The notes beneath the pieces were generated by a model. That model was not told the origin of the DNA. It did not search any database and worked only from the letters and a program-made list of their open reading frames with translations. The position numbers and the translations under genes were made by a program. Of a DNA stretch of 46,577 bases, positions 22,779-31,508 are shown piece after piece (positions within the stretch are counted from its first letter, which is position 1; each line of letters starts with the position of its first letter). Origin of the DNA: an uncultured Bacilli bacterium (GTDB lineage: Bacteria; Bacillota_I; Bacilli_A; RF39; UBA660); assembly GCA_947589435.1 (NCBI GenBank), contig CANQBI010000010.1:1-46577 (forward strand), given 5' to 3'.

Positions 22779-23832
22779 AATATTTTTTAAATTAAATTCT
22801 AACATCTCTTTTATTTCCCCATTTAAAATTTTATCAGGGTCATTACTTTCAAAATTACTCCGATTATCTTTCACAAGTTTATAAGGCTCTAGGATGTAAC
22901 TGCGGATTTGACTGCCAAATTCAATATTTTTAGAAGTATCTTTTAAACTATTTTTTTCATGCTCTATTTCTTTAATTTTTTGTTCATATAATTTATTCTT
23001 TAATAATTTCATCGCCATTTCTTTATTTTTTAACTGGCTTCGTTCATTTTGACAAGTAACCACAATCTTACTTGGTAAATGGGTAATTCGAACAGCAGAA
23101 TTAGAAGTATTTACAGATTGTCCACCAGCTCCACTGGAATGATAAACATCAATTTTTAAATCATTTTCATTTATTTCAATGTTGGGAACTTCTAAAAATT
23201 CGGGCGTAACGGTAACGGAAGCAAAAGAGGTATGTCTTCTTTTTCCAGCATCAAAAGGCGAAATTCGCACTAACCTGTGCACTCCACTTTCTCTTTTTAA
23301 ATACCCATAGGCATACTCTCCTGAAATTCTAATAATGGCAGACTTAATCCCCGCTTCTTCTCCCGGATTTGAATAAATAACTTCAAATTTATAATTATAT
23401 TTTTCACAAAATCTTTCATACATTCTTAAAAGCATTAAAGACCAATCACAAGATTCGGTACCTCCTGCTCCGGGATGAATTTCCAAAAAACAAGGTAGAC
23501 TATCATATTCCCCACTTAAATGCACTTCTTTTTCAAGAGTATTTATTTCTTCATTTATTTTAAAGTATTCATCTTCATATTCTGTCTCTGTCATATCACT
23601 CTTTAAAAATTCTAAAGTATTTATACTTTCTAATAAATTATTATAGTTATAAACATTTTTCTTAATCCTATTATATTCAATATTAATAGTATTAGCTTTA
23701 TCAAAGTCTTCCCAAAAACCATCACTATTAATAATAGTTTCTAATTCTTTTAATCTTTCTTCCTCTTTAGGAATGTCAAAGAGACCTCCCAATAGTCTTC
23801 AATAATTCTTTTAAAGTGTCTGTATTTCTCAT
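22773..23832 (-). CDS. prfB: Peptide chain release factor 2, with programmed +1 frameshift
   Basis: RF2 ends translation at UGA and UAA. The first 18 codons run from ATG 23832 (AAGGAG upstream) to an in-frame TGA at 23776-23778; a +1 shift at CTT-TGA-C joins the main frame, for about 352 residues in all. GGGAGG just upstream is the stimulating anti-ribosome pairing. The main frame holds HPGAGGTESCDWSLML, SSGAGGQSVNTSNSAVRITH (the GGQ loop) and ERSQLKNKEMAM. The ATG overlaps the stop of the 1132-residue gene. Frameshifting lets low RF2 raise its own synthesis. Confidence 0.96.
23767..23785 (-). promoter_or_regulatory. prfB: prfB frameshift site
   Basis: Minus strand GGGAGG-TCT-CTT-TGA-C: internal ribosome-pairing sequence, slippery CTT and the UGA stop, matching the classic RF2 recoding signal. 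Confidence 0.95.
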
Positions 23833-26800
23833 AATCTGGCTCCTTTACTGTATTCTACCAAAATTTCTTCATTTGATAAAGTACTATTTTGACTCAAAGT
23901 AGCTAAATAACTTCTTAATACCTCAACCATCTTTTGATAACTTTCGGGATTTAAATGTTCAATAAAGTTATCATAATTAAAACCTACTTTAACCCCTTCA
24001 GAATGGTCCTCTCCAAAATCCCAAATTTGATATAATTCTTTAAATTCCTTAAAATCTTGAGCCTCTGTTGCCTTTTCTAAAAAAGTTCTACAAGCTTCCT
24101 CAAAAGAACCTCCATTTTGAATAATCCAGTTCTCAATGCCAACTCCCCCAAGTCCATTATCTAACTTTTTATAAATACCATTTTCTTTTAATAACATTTT
24201 CGCTTTTAAAATATTTTCAATAATTAAATTATAATAATCGGGATTATCTTTTTTTATACCTTCAAAATAACTTTTTAAAGCTTCATCGGTAGATAACTCT
24301 ATTTTATCGGTTCTTACTCCAAAAGTTATATCAATATCCACTTTACTATCTAATCCCGGTATCACTACATTTTCTAGTCTTAAATTACCATCCGTTGAAT
24401 CGGGTTTACCACTATCATTTTGATGAGGAAGACTATCATATAGTTTATTTCTTATCGCTGCTAATCTTTCACTGTTAGAATAGACTGTATCATCCAATTT
24501 TAGATAAAAATCAAAATCACCAGCTCCAGGAATATTAGTCCCTCTGCCAGTAGATCCCGTATTAATAAGTTCCATTTTACCAGGTACTAAATCTCTAATA
24601 TAACCATAATGAAGTTCCCCAAATTCTTCTAAAACTTTCGCTAAATAATTAGTAATACTTTTTCTTCTAAGTTCTACTTCTTTTTTATTTAATAAAATTC
24701 TCTTTGTTAAATCTTCTTTTTCTTCTTTAGTTTTACTTTGAGCTTCACTTATAATTTGTGAAGAATAATGATATTCTTCATCACTATAGTATTTTAAACC
24801 ACCCATTTTTCGTCTTAAATCTAAATAATCTTCATAAGTAAAGATTAATGTCCCACTTTTATCTACTACGGGAATATAAAAACCATTTTTAGCTATTTCT
24901 AAATTTATTCTTTTATCTTTATCTTGACTAATAATATAATCTATTTCACTTGAAGCAAATCCCGTTCTAATTCCATAATGAGTCGAATCTTTTTCATAAC
25001 CAGTTCTAAATAATTCTAGTTTATGAAAATCATTTTGAACATTTTCAACATCTTCTTTACCTCTAGTTATTAAAAATCTTCCATCTTTATTTTTTAAAAC
25101 AACCCAAATAGGTCCATAACCACCAGCCTCAATATTAAAATTACCACCACTAACTAAAGAAGGATCAGTAATTAAAGATACATCAGTATCAAGTGGTGTA
25201 CAATCACTATCAGCAGCATATCCTAAAAATTCTTTAGCAACAGACCCATTTTGTAAAATAGAATTTAAAAACTGAATGTTATTAATTCCTTTAAGTAAAT
25301 CTCCTCTTTCAAAAACAAAAGGTTTTTTGGCATTAAGAATTCCTTTTTGCGTAGCAAGCATTGCCTCATTTTCAATAACACTTTTTAACTCATCAAAAGA
25401 TTTTATTCCTAAAGGAGCCGCAAACATTCTCGCTATTCTATCTAATAAATCATATCTTTTAGTTACTCCAAATAATGTTTTTAATTCTTCTAAATCATCT
25501 AATAATTTATCATTATTTTTTCGTGGATTTATAAATTCATTTTGACTTAAATTATATAAACTATTTAAACTACTAGCAAAATCTTTTAAAATTTTAATAT
25601 CTTCTTCGGATAAGGCATTAAATAAATTAACATCTAAAGCTACTTTACTAAATAAACTACTACCTTTTTCCAGTAAGCTAATAAATTCTTTTAATGATCT
25701 ATTGTTAGAACCTAAAGCACATTTTAATAAATCTAAATAAATTGTTTTATTTCTATCTAATCCTTCACTATTCTTAAGAACAGGAGATAGTTTATCATAA
25801 CCTCCAAAACCTAAAGCATTAGGATGTAAATATTCAAACACATAATAAACTTTTACCAACATTGGTAAATTATTTTCTAAAAATATACTCTCAATATCTT
25901 TAAATTTTTGTTCTGGTTTAGATTCTTTAAGTAACATATCTATTAAAACATCTCTAATTCTTTTCACTTCCAAAGAATTAGATTTAACAATATTTTCTAA
26001 AATAGCCACTATTTTATCTAAATCTTCTTTAAAAATATTATCATTATTCATTACATATTCTTTAAAATTATCTTTAATTATTTCATGGTCTATCTTTTGA
26101 TATCTTTTTAAAACTTCCAATTTGTTTTTAACTTCATCATAGTAATCTACGCCTTTAATAGAATCTAACCATTTAGGAAATTCATATTTATCATCTAAAT
26201 AGATAAATATATTACCATATTTTTCCATAATTTTTTGTAAATTACCATATCCTAAACTAGCCGCAAAATCTTTTAAAGGACCACTTGCTAAAAAATTATC
26301 AATAACAATATTATCAAAGGTCTCTAAATTGTTTATAATATCTTCTTTATATAAAATGTGTCTAAAATATCTATTTTTAACTTCTTCTGGTATATTAACA
26401 TCTATTAAAAATAAATCTTTATTACTTAAAATAAAATCTTCAGGAAAACCATCAGTATTTAAAACACTTGAATCATATTTTATAAGATATTCTCTTAAAA
26501 AACTATAAGCATTTTCTTTTAATTCACTAATATCCTCAATATCTTTTAATTTGTTATCTAATTTAGATAGAGACATATTGTTATAAATATACATTATGAT
26601 TTTGATAATATCATCATAATCTTTACTACTTATACTATATAATTTAACAAGTTTACTAAAACATTTTAATTCTTTAATGAAATCAAAAGTGTAATCATTA
26701 ATTTTAATATTTTTATCTTTTAATTCCTCTATTTCTTCAAGACTTAACTTACTCATATCTTCGATAGTTAAAGTTTTATGATAAAATTTCTCTTTAATTT

Positions 26801-27227
26801 CGGGACTAAACTTATCACTTAAAAACATTTCCGGATGTTTCTCTTTATAATCGTTAGAATACGTATTTTCATTATAACTAATTTTATCCCCATTTTTAAT
26901 ATCACAATTATGTAATATTACTTCGCCATCTACCGTAACATATGCAAAATCTAATTTAGCCTTTGTAGAGGAAAAATCTAAAGTTTTGCCTTCCGGAACA
27001 ATTAAATCTATTCCTTCCCATTCTTTATAGGGAATACCACTTAAATCTTTCTTAGTTAGTTCTAGTTCTAATTCATAATATTTTTGGATGGTAAAATTTT
27101 CAAATTCTTGCATATCAAAAGAAAGATCACCTTCGTTTAAATCCATTGTTCTTTCGGCATCTTCAAATAATTGCTTTAGTTTTGTTTTTATTTTGATAAA
27201 TTCTTCTTTTGTCATTTTATCGAACAT
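23829..27227 (-). CDS. Giant protein with C-terminal OAS/CCA-type nucleotidyltransferase
   Basis: About 1132 residues from ATG 27227 (GGTGATT upstream). Residues near 885-1000 carry a class I nucleotidyltransferase core: GSTGRGTNIPGAGDFDFYL (G-S and D-x-D) and KVDIDITFG (third acidic residue). The following GGVGIENWIIQNGGSFEEAC resembles the second domain of archaeal CCA-adding enzymes and oligoadenylate synthases. A module near 700-800 has GGYGPIWVVLKNKDGRFLI and RTGFASSEIDYII. The first 650 residues are helical and unrecognised. Substrate unknown: RNA tailing or second-messenger synthesis are both possible. Its TGA stop overlaps the prfB start. Confidence 0.75.
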   Translation of the reverse strand: MFDKMTKEEFIKIKTKLKQLFEDAERTMDLNEGDLSFDMQEFENFTIQKYYELELELTKKDLSGIPYKEWEGIDLIVPEGKTLDFSSTKAKLDFAYVTVDGEVILHNCDIKNGDKISYNENTYSNDYKEKHPEMFLSDKFSPEIKEKFYHKTLTIEDMSKLSLEEIEELKDKNIKINDYTFDFIKELKCFSKLVKLYSISSKDYDDIIKIIMYIYNNMSLSKLDNKLKDIEDISELKENAYSFLREYLIKYDSSVLNTDGFPEDFILSNKDLFLIDVNIPEEVKNRYFRHILYKEDIINNLETFDNIVIDNFLASGPLKDFAASLGYGNLQKIMEKYGNIFIYLDDKYEFPKWLDSIKGVDYYDEVKNKLEVLKRYQKIDHEIIKDNFKEYVMNNDNIFKEDLDKIVAILENIVKSNSLEVKRIRDVLIDMLLKESKPEQKFKDIESIFLENNLPMLVKVYYVFEYLHPNALGFGGYDKLSPVLKNSEGLDRNKTIYLDLLKCALGSNNRSLKEFISLLEKGSSLFSKVALDVNLFNALSEEDIKILKDFASSLNSLYNLSQNEFINPRKNNDKLLDDLEELKTLFGVTKRYDLLDRIARMFAAPLGIKSFDELKSVIENEAMLATQKGILNAKKPFVFERGDLLKGINNIQFLNSILQNGSVAKEFLGYAADSDCTPLDTDVSLITDPSLVSGGNFNIEAGGYGPIWVVLKNKDGRFLITRGKEDVENVQNDFHKLELFRTGYEKDSTHYGIRTGFASSEIDYIISQDKDKRINLEIAKNGFYIPVVDKSGTLIFTYEDYLDLRRKMGGLKYYSDEEYHYSSQIISEAQSKTKEEKEDLTKRILLNKKEVELRRKSITNYLAKVLEEFGELHYGYIRDLVPGKMELINTGSTGRGTNIPGAGDFDFYLKLDDTVYSNSERLAAIRNKLYDSLPHQNDSGKPDSTDGNLRLENVVIPGLDSKVDIDITFGVRTDKIELSTDEALKSYFEGIKKDNPDYYNLIIENILKAKMLLKENGIYKKLDNGLGGVGIENWIIQNGGSFEEACRTFLEKATEAQDFKEFKELYQIWDFGEDHSEGVKVGFNYDNFIEHLNPESYQKMVEVLRSYLATLSQNSTLSNEEILVEYSKGARL

Positions 27228-27300
27228 AAAAATCACCAACTATTATAATAATTTTACAATAATTGGCGATATATTTCTATATTTATAAGTTAATTTGACA

Positions 27301-28887
27301 TTAATAGATCTTAGTTATATCTTTATGTGATTCACTATCACTATAATCAATCTTGATTTTATCATCACTTCCTAAGTAAGGTAGACGGTATCTATCCACT
27401 GTTACATTCGCTACATATAAATCATCATTACTATCAATTATATAGTAGTAGGTATTGCCCTCGATGACCACAGACTTAATAGATTTAATCGTAATTTCTT
27501 TTTCCGTTTCGACACTTCCAGTATGTAGAGATTCTCCTAAGTATTTTTCAGCGGCCGCTTCAATACCTAAAGAAGCATCACTAACCACTACTTTTTGGTA
27601 ATCTTCCACATCAATAAAAGCATACATTTTAACAAGACCTGCATTATCTTTTAAACTTAATAAATAAGTTGGTTTATTATTTAAGTTAATTAAAAGTGGG
27701 AAGGAAGCATCATAACCTTTTTCTTGAACTAAACCTTCAGCGGAGGCCATCGCACTAAATTCTTCGGCTCCTGGTGCTAGATAATAATTCGTTTCTTTGG
27801 TTCTTAAATTAGCTAAAACAAATCCCAAATTAGATTCATCAGATGATACGGAAGTAATTCCGGTATATAAATAAACATCATCATCCATAACTAAATAATT
27901 ATAACCTTCCGTAGTATTAATAACATCTCTTTGCCCAAAGATAGAGTTAAAGAAACCATTCCGATATTCACCCCAGTTATCCACTTGTTCAATGATAAGA
28001 TCCGCACTATAAACATGGTCTACCCAAGTTGGCACATCTTCTACCTTATATTTTTTACTCTTACCAGTTATCGGATCTAAGATAACAACACCTGTTATCT
28101 CTTTCTTTAAACCAACACCCACATATTTAACGGTTGGCACAATCCAATATGGATTACCTTCATTATCTATTTCAAATGATGCCTCATCAAATATCGTGGT
28201 TGGATATTGTAATCTTAAATGTCTATCTAAATTTTCAAAGAAGTAAGCACTTGGCATATAACGCATTCCCTTAGATAGTTCTTCTAAAGATGCACTACCA
28301 GTTACGGAATTAACCATAATGTATCCCTTAATACCATCTTTCCGATTAGTAAAATATTTAATAATATCGGCATATTCTAAAGGAGTAACTCTCACTATAT
28401 CATTATTATAATTTATTTGGGTATAAACATCACTAACATAAAATTGGCTTACCCAACTTGTAAATTCTCCCATCTTCCGGTCTCCTAATTTTTGGCTACT
28501 TTCTTTATCAATTAAAGGAGTTTTTGTAAAATCAACAGGTTTAACATCACTTACAAATTCACTATTGGTAGCTACTGTTATTCTTTCACTATAACTACGA
28601 GCATTAAACAAAGGACTTAAAATAAAGTTAACAACTAATATAAGACCAAATACGCCAATTACTCCAAAGAATAGATAATTTAAAATTTTATTATCTAAAT
28701 AAATTCTTCCCCTTCTTACAAATCCTTCCAATGTCGCAAAAAATCTCACAATGATAAAAAAGACTAAAACCATTACAGCATAAGTATAAAATAAAGGACT
28801 ACTTAAGTTAATGGGTGGAAGTACAAAATAATAAGTAATTAAAGCAAAAACTAAAGTAGCTACAGCAGTAATAATATTTCTTTTCAT
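27301..28887 (-). CDS. Large membrane protein with external domain
   Basis: About 528 residues. Three N-terminal membrane helices (TAVATLVFALITYYFVLPP, FYTYAVMVLVFFIIVRFF, FFGVIGVFGLILVVNFI) are followed by about 410 residues probably outside, with PYWIVPTVKYVGVGLKKEIT and VVILDPITGKSKKYKVEDVP, a pattern like PepSY/YcdB-type folds. AAGAAGGAA precedes ATG 28887; the frame opens upstream at 28950. About 70 nt separate it from the giant gene downstream. I do not recognise the family. Confidence 0.75.
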   Translation of the reverse strand: MKRNIITAVATLVFALITYYFVLPPINLSSPLFYTYAVMVLVFFIIVRFFATLEGFVRRGRIYLDNKILNYLFFGVIGVFGLILVVNFILSPLFNARSYSERITVATNSEFVSDVKPVDFTKTPLIDKESSQKLGDRKMGEFTSWVSQFYVSDVYTQINYNNDIVRVTPLEYADIIKYFTNRKDGIKGYIMVNSVTGSASLEELSKGMRYMPSAYFFENLDRHLRLQYPTTIFDEASFEIDNEGNPYWIVPTVKYVGVGLKKEITGVVILDPITGKSKKYKVEDVPTWVDHVYSADLIIEQVDNWGEYRNGFFNSIFGQRDVINTTEGYNYLVMDDDVYLYTGITSVSSDESNLGFVLANLRTKETNYYLAPGAEEFSAMASAEGLVQEKGYDASFPLLINLNNKPTYLLSLKDNAGLVKMYAFIDVEDYQKVVVSDASLGIEAAAEKYLGESLHTGSVETEKEITIKSIKSVVIEGNTYYYIIDSNDDLYVANVTVDRYRLPYLGSDDKIKIDYSDSESHKDITKIY

Positions 28888-28972
28888 TATATTCCTTCTT
28901 TCTTTTAAATATATGTAATCTATATTTAGTATATCAAAATATAATCTCATAGTAAATTTATTTCAATAATTA

Positions 28973-29920
28973 TTATAAACTATTTATTTTATTCTTTGTT
29001 ATTAATTCGAATGTTGTTATAAAAACTTTATTATTAATAATTTGTCTTATAACATACTTATCCTTTTCTTTAACAATTAAAATTCCTTCTGTACTTTTAT
29101 GATTTTCTTTTTTTATATTGTTATCAATATAATCCATATAAAACTTAATTTGTCCTAAATATTCTGGTTTAAATTCTTCGTTTTTAATTTCCACAACAAC
29201 ATAAGCATTAAGTTCAATATTAAAAAACAATAAATCTATTTTAAAAGTTTTATTATTTATTCTTAAAGGATACTCATGTCCTACTAAAGCAAATGAACTT
29301 CCAAGTTCCATAAATCTGCTTTCTACAAGTTCTATTAATAATTTATGGATTGCTTTTTCATTTAAATTATTCATATTATTATTAACTTCTAATATTATAG
29401 GATCTTTTATCATATCTTTTAATGTTAAAGGATTATTGTTATTATTATCTATTAATTTTATATTATTTTTATCAGCATAAGATAATCTATCAAAAGATTT
29501 ATTTTTAATTTCTTTTCTAAGTTCTCTTACGGATAGATTATTAAGAACAACTTGATTAATATAATAGTTTCTTTCATTTTCATTTTTTATAGGTAATAAA
29601 CTAACATATTGAGACCAAGATAATTGTTGCGACAGTGTCGCAACAATTGGAAATGCTAAATAAAATTGCCTATATCTAAATAGATTGGTTTTATTATAAT
29701 TTTTACCAAATTCTTTTTCTAAAATAATACCCCATTTTTTAATAAGTTCACTTCCGTATTTTGCTCTTTTCTCTTCTCCTTGGGCTTCCACAAGTAATTT
29801 ACCAATATTCCATTTAGTCAATAAATCTTCATAATTGTTTTTAATTTCTCTAACTATTTTACTCGCTTCATTATTTTCAATTAAACTTCTTATTTCTTGT
29901 AAATATTTTTCTTCTTGCAT
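28973..29920 (-). CDS. DUF1016 (YhcG-type) PDDEXK nuclease
   Basis: 315 residues. N-terminal DUF1016 region (about 10-170) with GSELIKKWGIILEKEFGKNY, FYLAFPIVATLSQQLSWSQY and the C-terminal PD-(D/E)xK core FKIDLLFFNIELNAYVVVEI-K (catalytic D, E and K around residues 226-243). Members occur near restriction systems and mobile elements; the exact activity is not settled. AGGAGAG precedes ATG 29920. The TATAAT promoter has a poor -35 covered by an exact Spo0A box. The codons for ATLSQQLS hold a 27-nt perfect palindrome. Confidence 0.9.
   Translation of the reverse strand: MQEEKYLQEIRSLIENNEASKIVREIKNNYEDLLTKWNIGKLLVEAQGEEKRAKYGSELIKKWGIILEKEFGKNYNKTNLFRYRQFYLAFPIVATLSQQLSWSQYVSLLPIKNENERNYYINQVVLNNLSVRELRKEIKNKSFDRLSYADKNNIKLIDNNNNNPLTLKDMIKDPIILEVNNNMNNLNEKAIHKLLIELVESRFMELGSSFALVGHEYPLRINNKTFKIDLLFFNIELNAYVVVEIKNEEFKPEYLGQIKFYMDYIDNNIKKENHKSTEGILIVKEKDKYVIRQIINNKVFITTFELITKNKINSL
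29622..29648. repeat. 27-nt perfect palindrome inside the DUF1016 gene
   Basis: AATTGTTGCGACA, central G, TGTCGCAACAATT: 13-bp arms with a single central base, within coding sequence. It would form a strong hairpin in DNA or RNA. Confidence 0.9.
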
Positions 29921-29946
29921 CTATAATCTCTCCTTTTTGAGGACGT

Positions 29947-29980
29947 ATTATAACAGAAAGAACTTAAATAATTTGTCGAA
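29947..29980 (-). promoter_or_regulatory. DUF1016 promoter with overlapping Spo0A box
   Basis: TATAAT at 29947-29952 (minus). The expected -35 position, 29970-29975, lacks TTGACA but is covered by an exact 0A box TTTGTCGAA (plus strand, 29972-29980), followed by a partial GGTGTCGAG. That is the geometry of Spo0A-activated SigA promoters. Confidence 0.6.
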
Positions 29981-30003
29981 TGGTGTCGAGTGAAGAAAAA
30001 AAT

Positions 30004-30052
30004 AAAAAAGAGTTAAATCTTATGAATTTAAATTCATTTATTTAACTCTTTA
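30004..30052. terminator. Terminator after the 65-aa gene, probably bidirectional
   Basis: AAAGAGTTAAAT and ATTTAACTCTTT form a long stem with an A/T-only inner hairpin (GAATTTAAATTC); T runs flank both sides. Confidence 0.85.
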
Positions 30053-30066
30053 TTATTTTTTAATTT

Positions 30067-30264
30067 TTAATACACTCTTTTCTTTAAATCTTTTTTACTA
30101 AGACCTAATTTAGTTAAAATATTAGTAACTTTCTTTTCTTTATAAGGCGATTTTTCAAAATTAGAACGTTTTATTGACTTTAAATTTTTGTTATATTCAG
30201 ATAAAGATATTCCTAAAATTTTAGCACAATCTTTTTGAGATTGATTAAATTTTTCTTTGTTCAT
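30067..30264 (-). CDS. Small HTH-like protein, 65 aa
   Basis: 65 residues, very basic. SQKDCAKILGISLSEYNKNL resembles a short helix-turn-helix, and the C-terminus (LTKLGLSKKDLKKRVY) a second small helical unit. AAAGGTG precedes ATG 30264. It follows the thioredoxin-like gene by 18 nt and precedes a terminator, so it is the last gene of that unit. Function unknown. Confidence 0.65.
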   Translation of the reverse strand: MNKEKFNQSQKDCAKILGISLSEYNKNLKSIKRSNFEKSPYKEKKVTNILTKLGLSKKDLKKRVY

Positions 30265-30282
30265 AAATCACCTTTAAATTAA

Positions 30283-30960
30283 TTATTTCTTTTTACTTTT
30301 TTTATTCTTTTTAGATACAATAGTGTATCCTCCAACAAAGACTATAACAACACCAGCAAAAGTTCCTAGGATGATTAAAGCTTTAGTGCCATCAAGTGAT
30401 GAGTCAACTTTTCTTAATTCTTGAGTTTCTCCATCACCTGAACCTTGACTTTGTTGTTCTAACATTTCAATCCAAGCCTCTTTGGCATCTTCGGCTTTCG
30501 TGGTTTCTTCAGAATCAACATATCCTTCAACACAACCATCTTTACCTTTAGAAATACAAGCCACTATATCTTTGTCACCTTTTTCGTAAGCTTCATCAAT
30601 AACACTTTCAAGTTCTGTTGAATAAGCATTCGCGGCATATAAATCCGAAATAACTACTAAAGGGGTTCCATTATAAGATGCACTAGTAAAACCAATTTTG
30701 TTATACGCACTTGCAACTTTAACACCTAAAATAAAGTCACTTCCCGGAATCCAAGTTGAATGATCCTCAAATAATTCTTTTTTAATTAATTCAAATTTTT
30801 TATTATAAGATGAAAGTCCTGTTAAATATTCTTCTTCATATTCACAATAAGGACATCCTCCTGCCACAAACATATAAACTTTTACTTTATCTTTAGCACT
30901 AACTTCTAAAGGAATTAACACTAACATAAAAGTTAAAATTGCTACGATTAATTTTTTCAT
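30283..30960 (-). CDS. Membrane-tethered thioredoxin-like protein
   Basis: About 225 residues. Signal peptide (MKKLIVAILTFMLVLIPLEV), a thioredoxin-like domain starting VKVYMFVAGGCPYCEYEEEY with a CPYC redox pair, later a Cys pair (CISKGKDGC), a linker and a C-terminal membrane helix (ALIILGTFAGVVIVFVGGYT) with a Lys-rich tail. Probably a disulfide oxidoreductase held on the outer face, perhaps serving the Cys-containing surface proteins in the window (inference). GGAGGTAATTGGA before ATG 30960 decides the start. Confidence 0.82.
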   Translation of the reverse strand: MKKLIVAILTFMLVLIPLEVSAKDKVKVYMFVAGGCPYCEYEEEYLTGLSSYNKKFELIKKELFEDHSTWIPGSDFILGVKVASAYNKIGFTSASYNGTPLVVISDLYAANAYSTELESVIDEAYEKGDKDIVACISKGKDGCVEGYVDSEETTKAEDAKEAWIEMLEQQSQGSGDGETQELRKVDSSLDGTKALIILGTFAGVVIVFVGGYTIVSKKNKKSKKK

Positions 30961-30979
30961 TCCAATTACCTCCACATAA

Positions 30980-31008
30980 AATATATCATTTTTCCACATA
31001 TTTCGCAA
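30980..31008 (-). promoter_or_regulatory. Duplicated promoter, copy 1
   Basis: Minus strand TTGCGA (31003-31008), 17-nt spacer, TATATT (30980-30985). The surrounding 45 nt (30979-31026) closely match 31470-31516. Confidence 0.65.
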
Positions 31009-31023
31009 TAAATTTGCTTATTT

Positions 31024-31428
31024 TTATTTAATCAATTTTCTTTCCAAACAATAAGGAATTACTTCATTCTTTAAAGTATTAGAAAGAATTTCTTCTCCTA
31101 TACTACTTTCATACCATAAAAACTTTTCTATTTCATCTGATATTAATAATTCTCCTTCTAACTTACCTTTATATATAAATACATAAAAATGAATTGGTGT
31201 TTTTCCATCAGAAGTAGCAATTTCATCAAATTCTAAAACTTTTTCAAATTTCGTTTCATCGAAAATTGCTTCATTACCTAATTCTTCATGACATTCCCTA
31301 ATCGCGGCTTGCAAAGGGGTTTCTCCCTCTTCAACTCTTCCGCCAATCATTTGATAGGTTGGTCTTTTTCTTGGTTTATCAATTAATAATTTTTCATCTT
31401 TAAAAAACATAGTTCCTACAACATTCAT
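31024..31428 (-). CDS. Nudix hydrolase
   Basis: 134 residues. The Nudix box is complete: G-x5-E-x7-RE-x2-EE-x-G as GRVEEGETPLQAAIRECHEE followed by LG. Such enzymes cleave nucleoside diphosphate derivatives with a divalent metal; the substrate cannot be told from sequence. RPTYQMIGGRVEEGE resembles MutT/8-oxo-dGTPase-like members. Own promoter upstream, duplicated from that of the next gene. Confidence 0.92.
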   Translation of the reverse strand: MNVVGTMFFKDEKLLIDKPRKRPTYQMIGGRVEEGETPLQAAIRECHEELGNEAIFDETKFEKVLEFDEIATSDGKTPIHFYVFIYKGKLEGELLISDEIEKFLWYESSIGEEILSNTLKNEVIPYCLERKLIK

Positions 31429-31470
31429 TATATATACCTCTTTCTAATAATTTAATTAATTTTATTATAA

Positions 31471-31499
31471 AATATATCATTTTTTCGCATAGTTCGCAA
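31471..31499 (-). promoter_or_regulatory. Duplicated promoter, copy 2 (Nudix gene)
   Basis: Minus strand TTGCGA (31494-31499), 17-nt spacer, TATATT (31471-31476); an additional TATAAT lies at 31464-31469. Confidence 0.6.
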
Positions 31500-31508
31500 T
31501 AAATTTGC

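Noticed and set aside
22773-23792. prfB as a single frame starting with MGGLFDIP
   Set aside because: The classic frameshift site and an 18-codon lead frame with a strong ribosome site lie just upstream.
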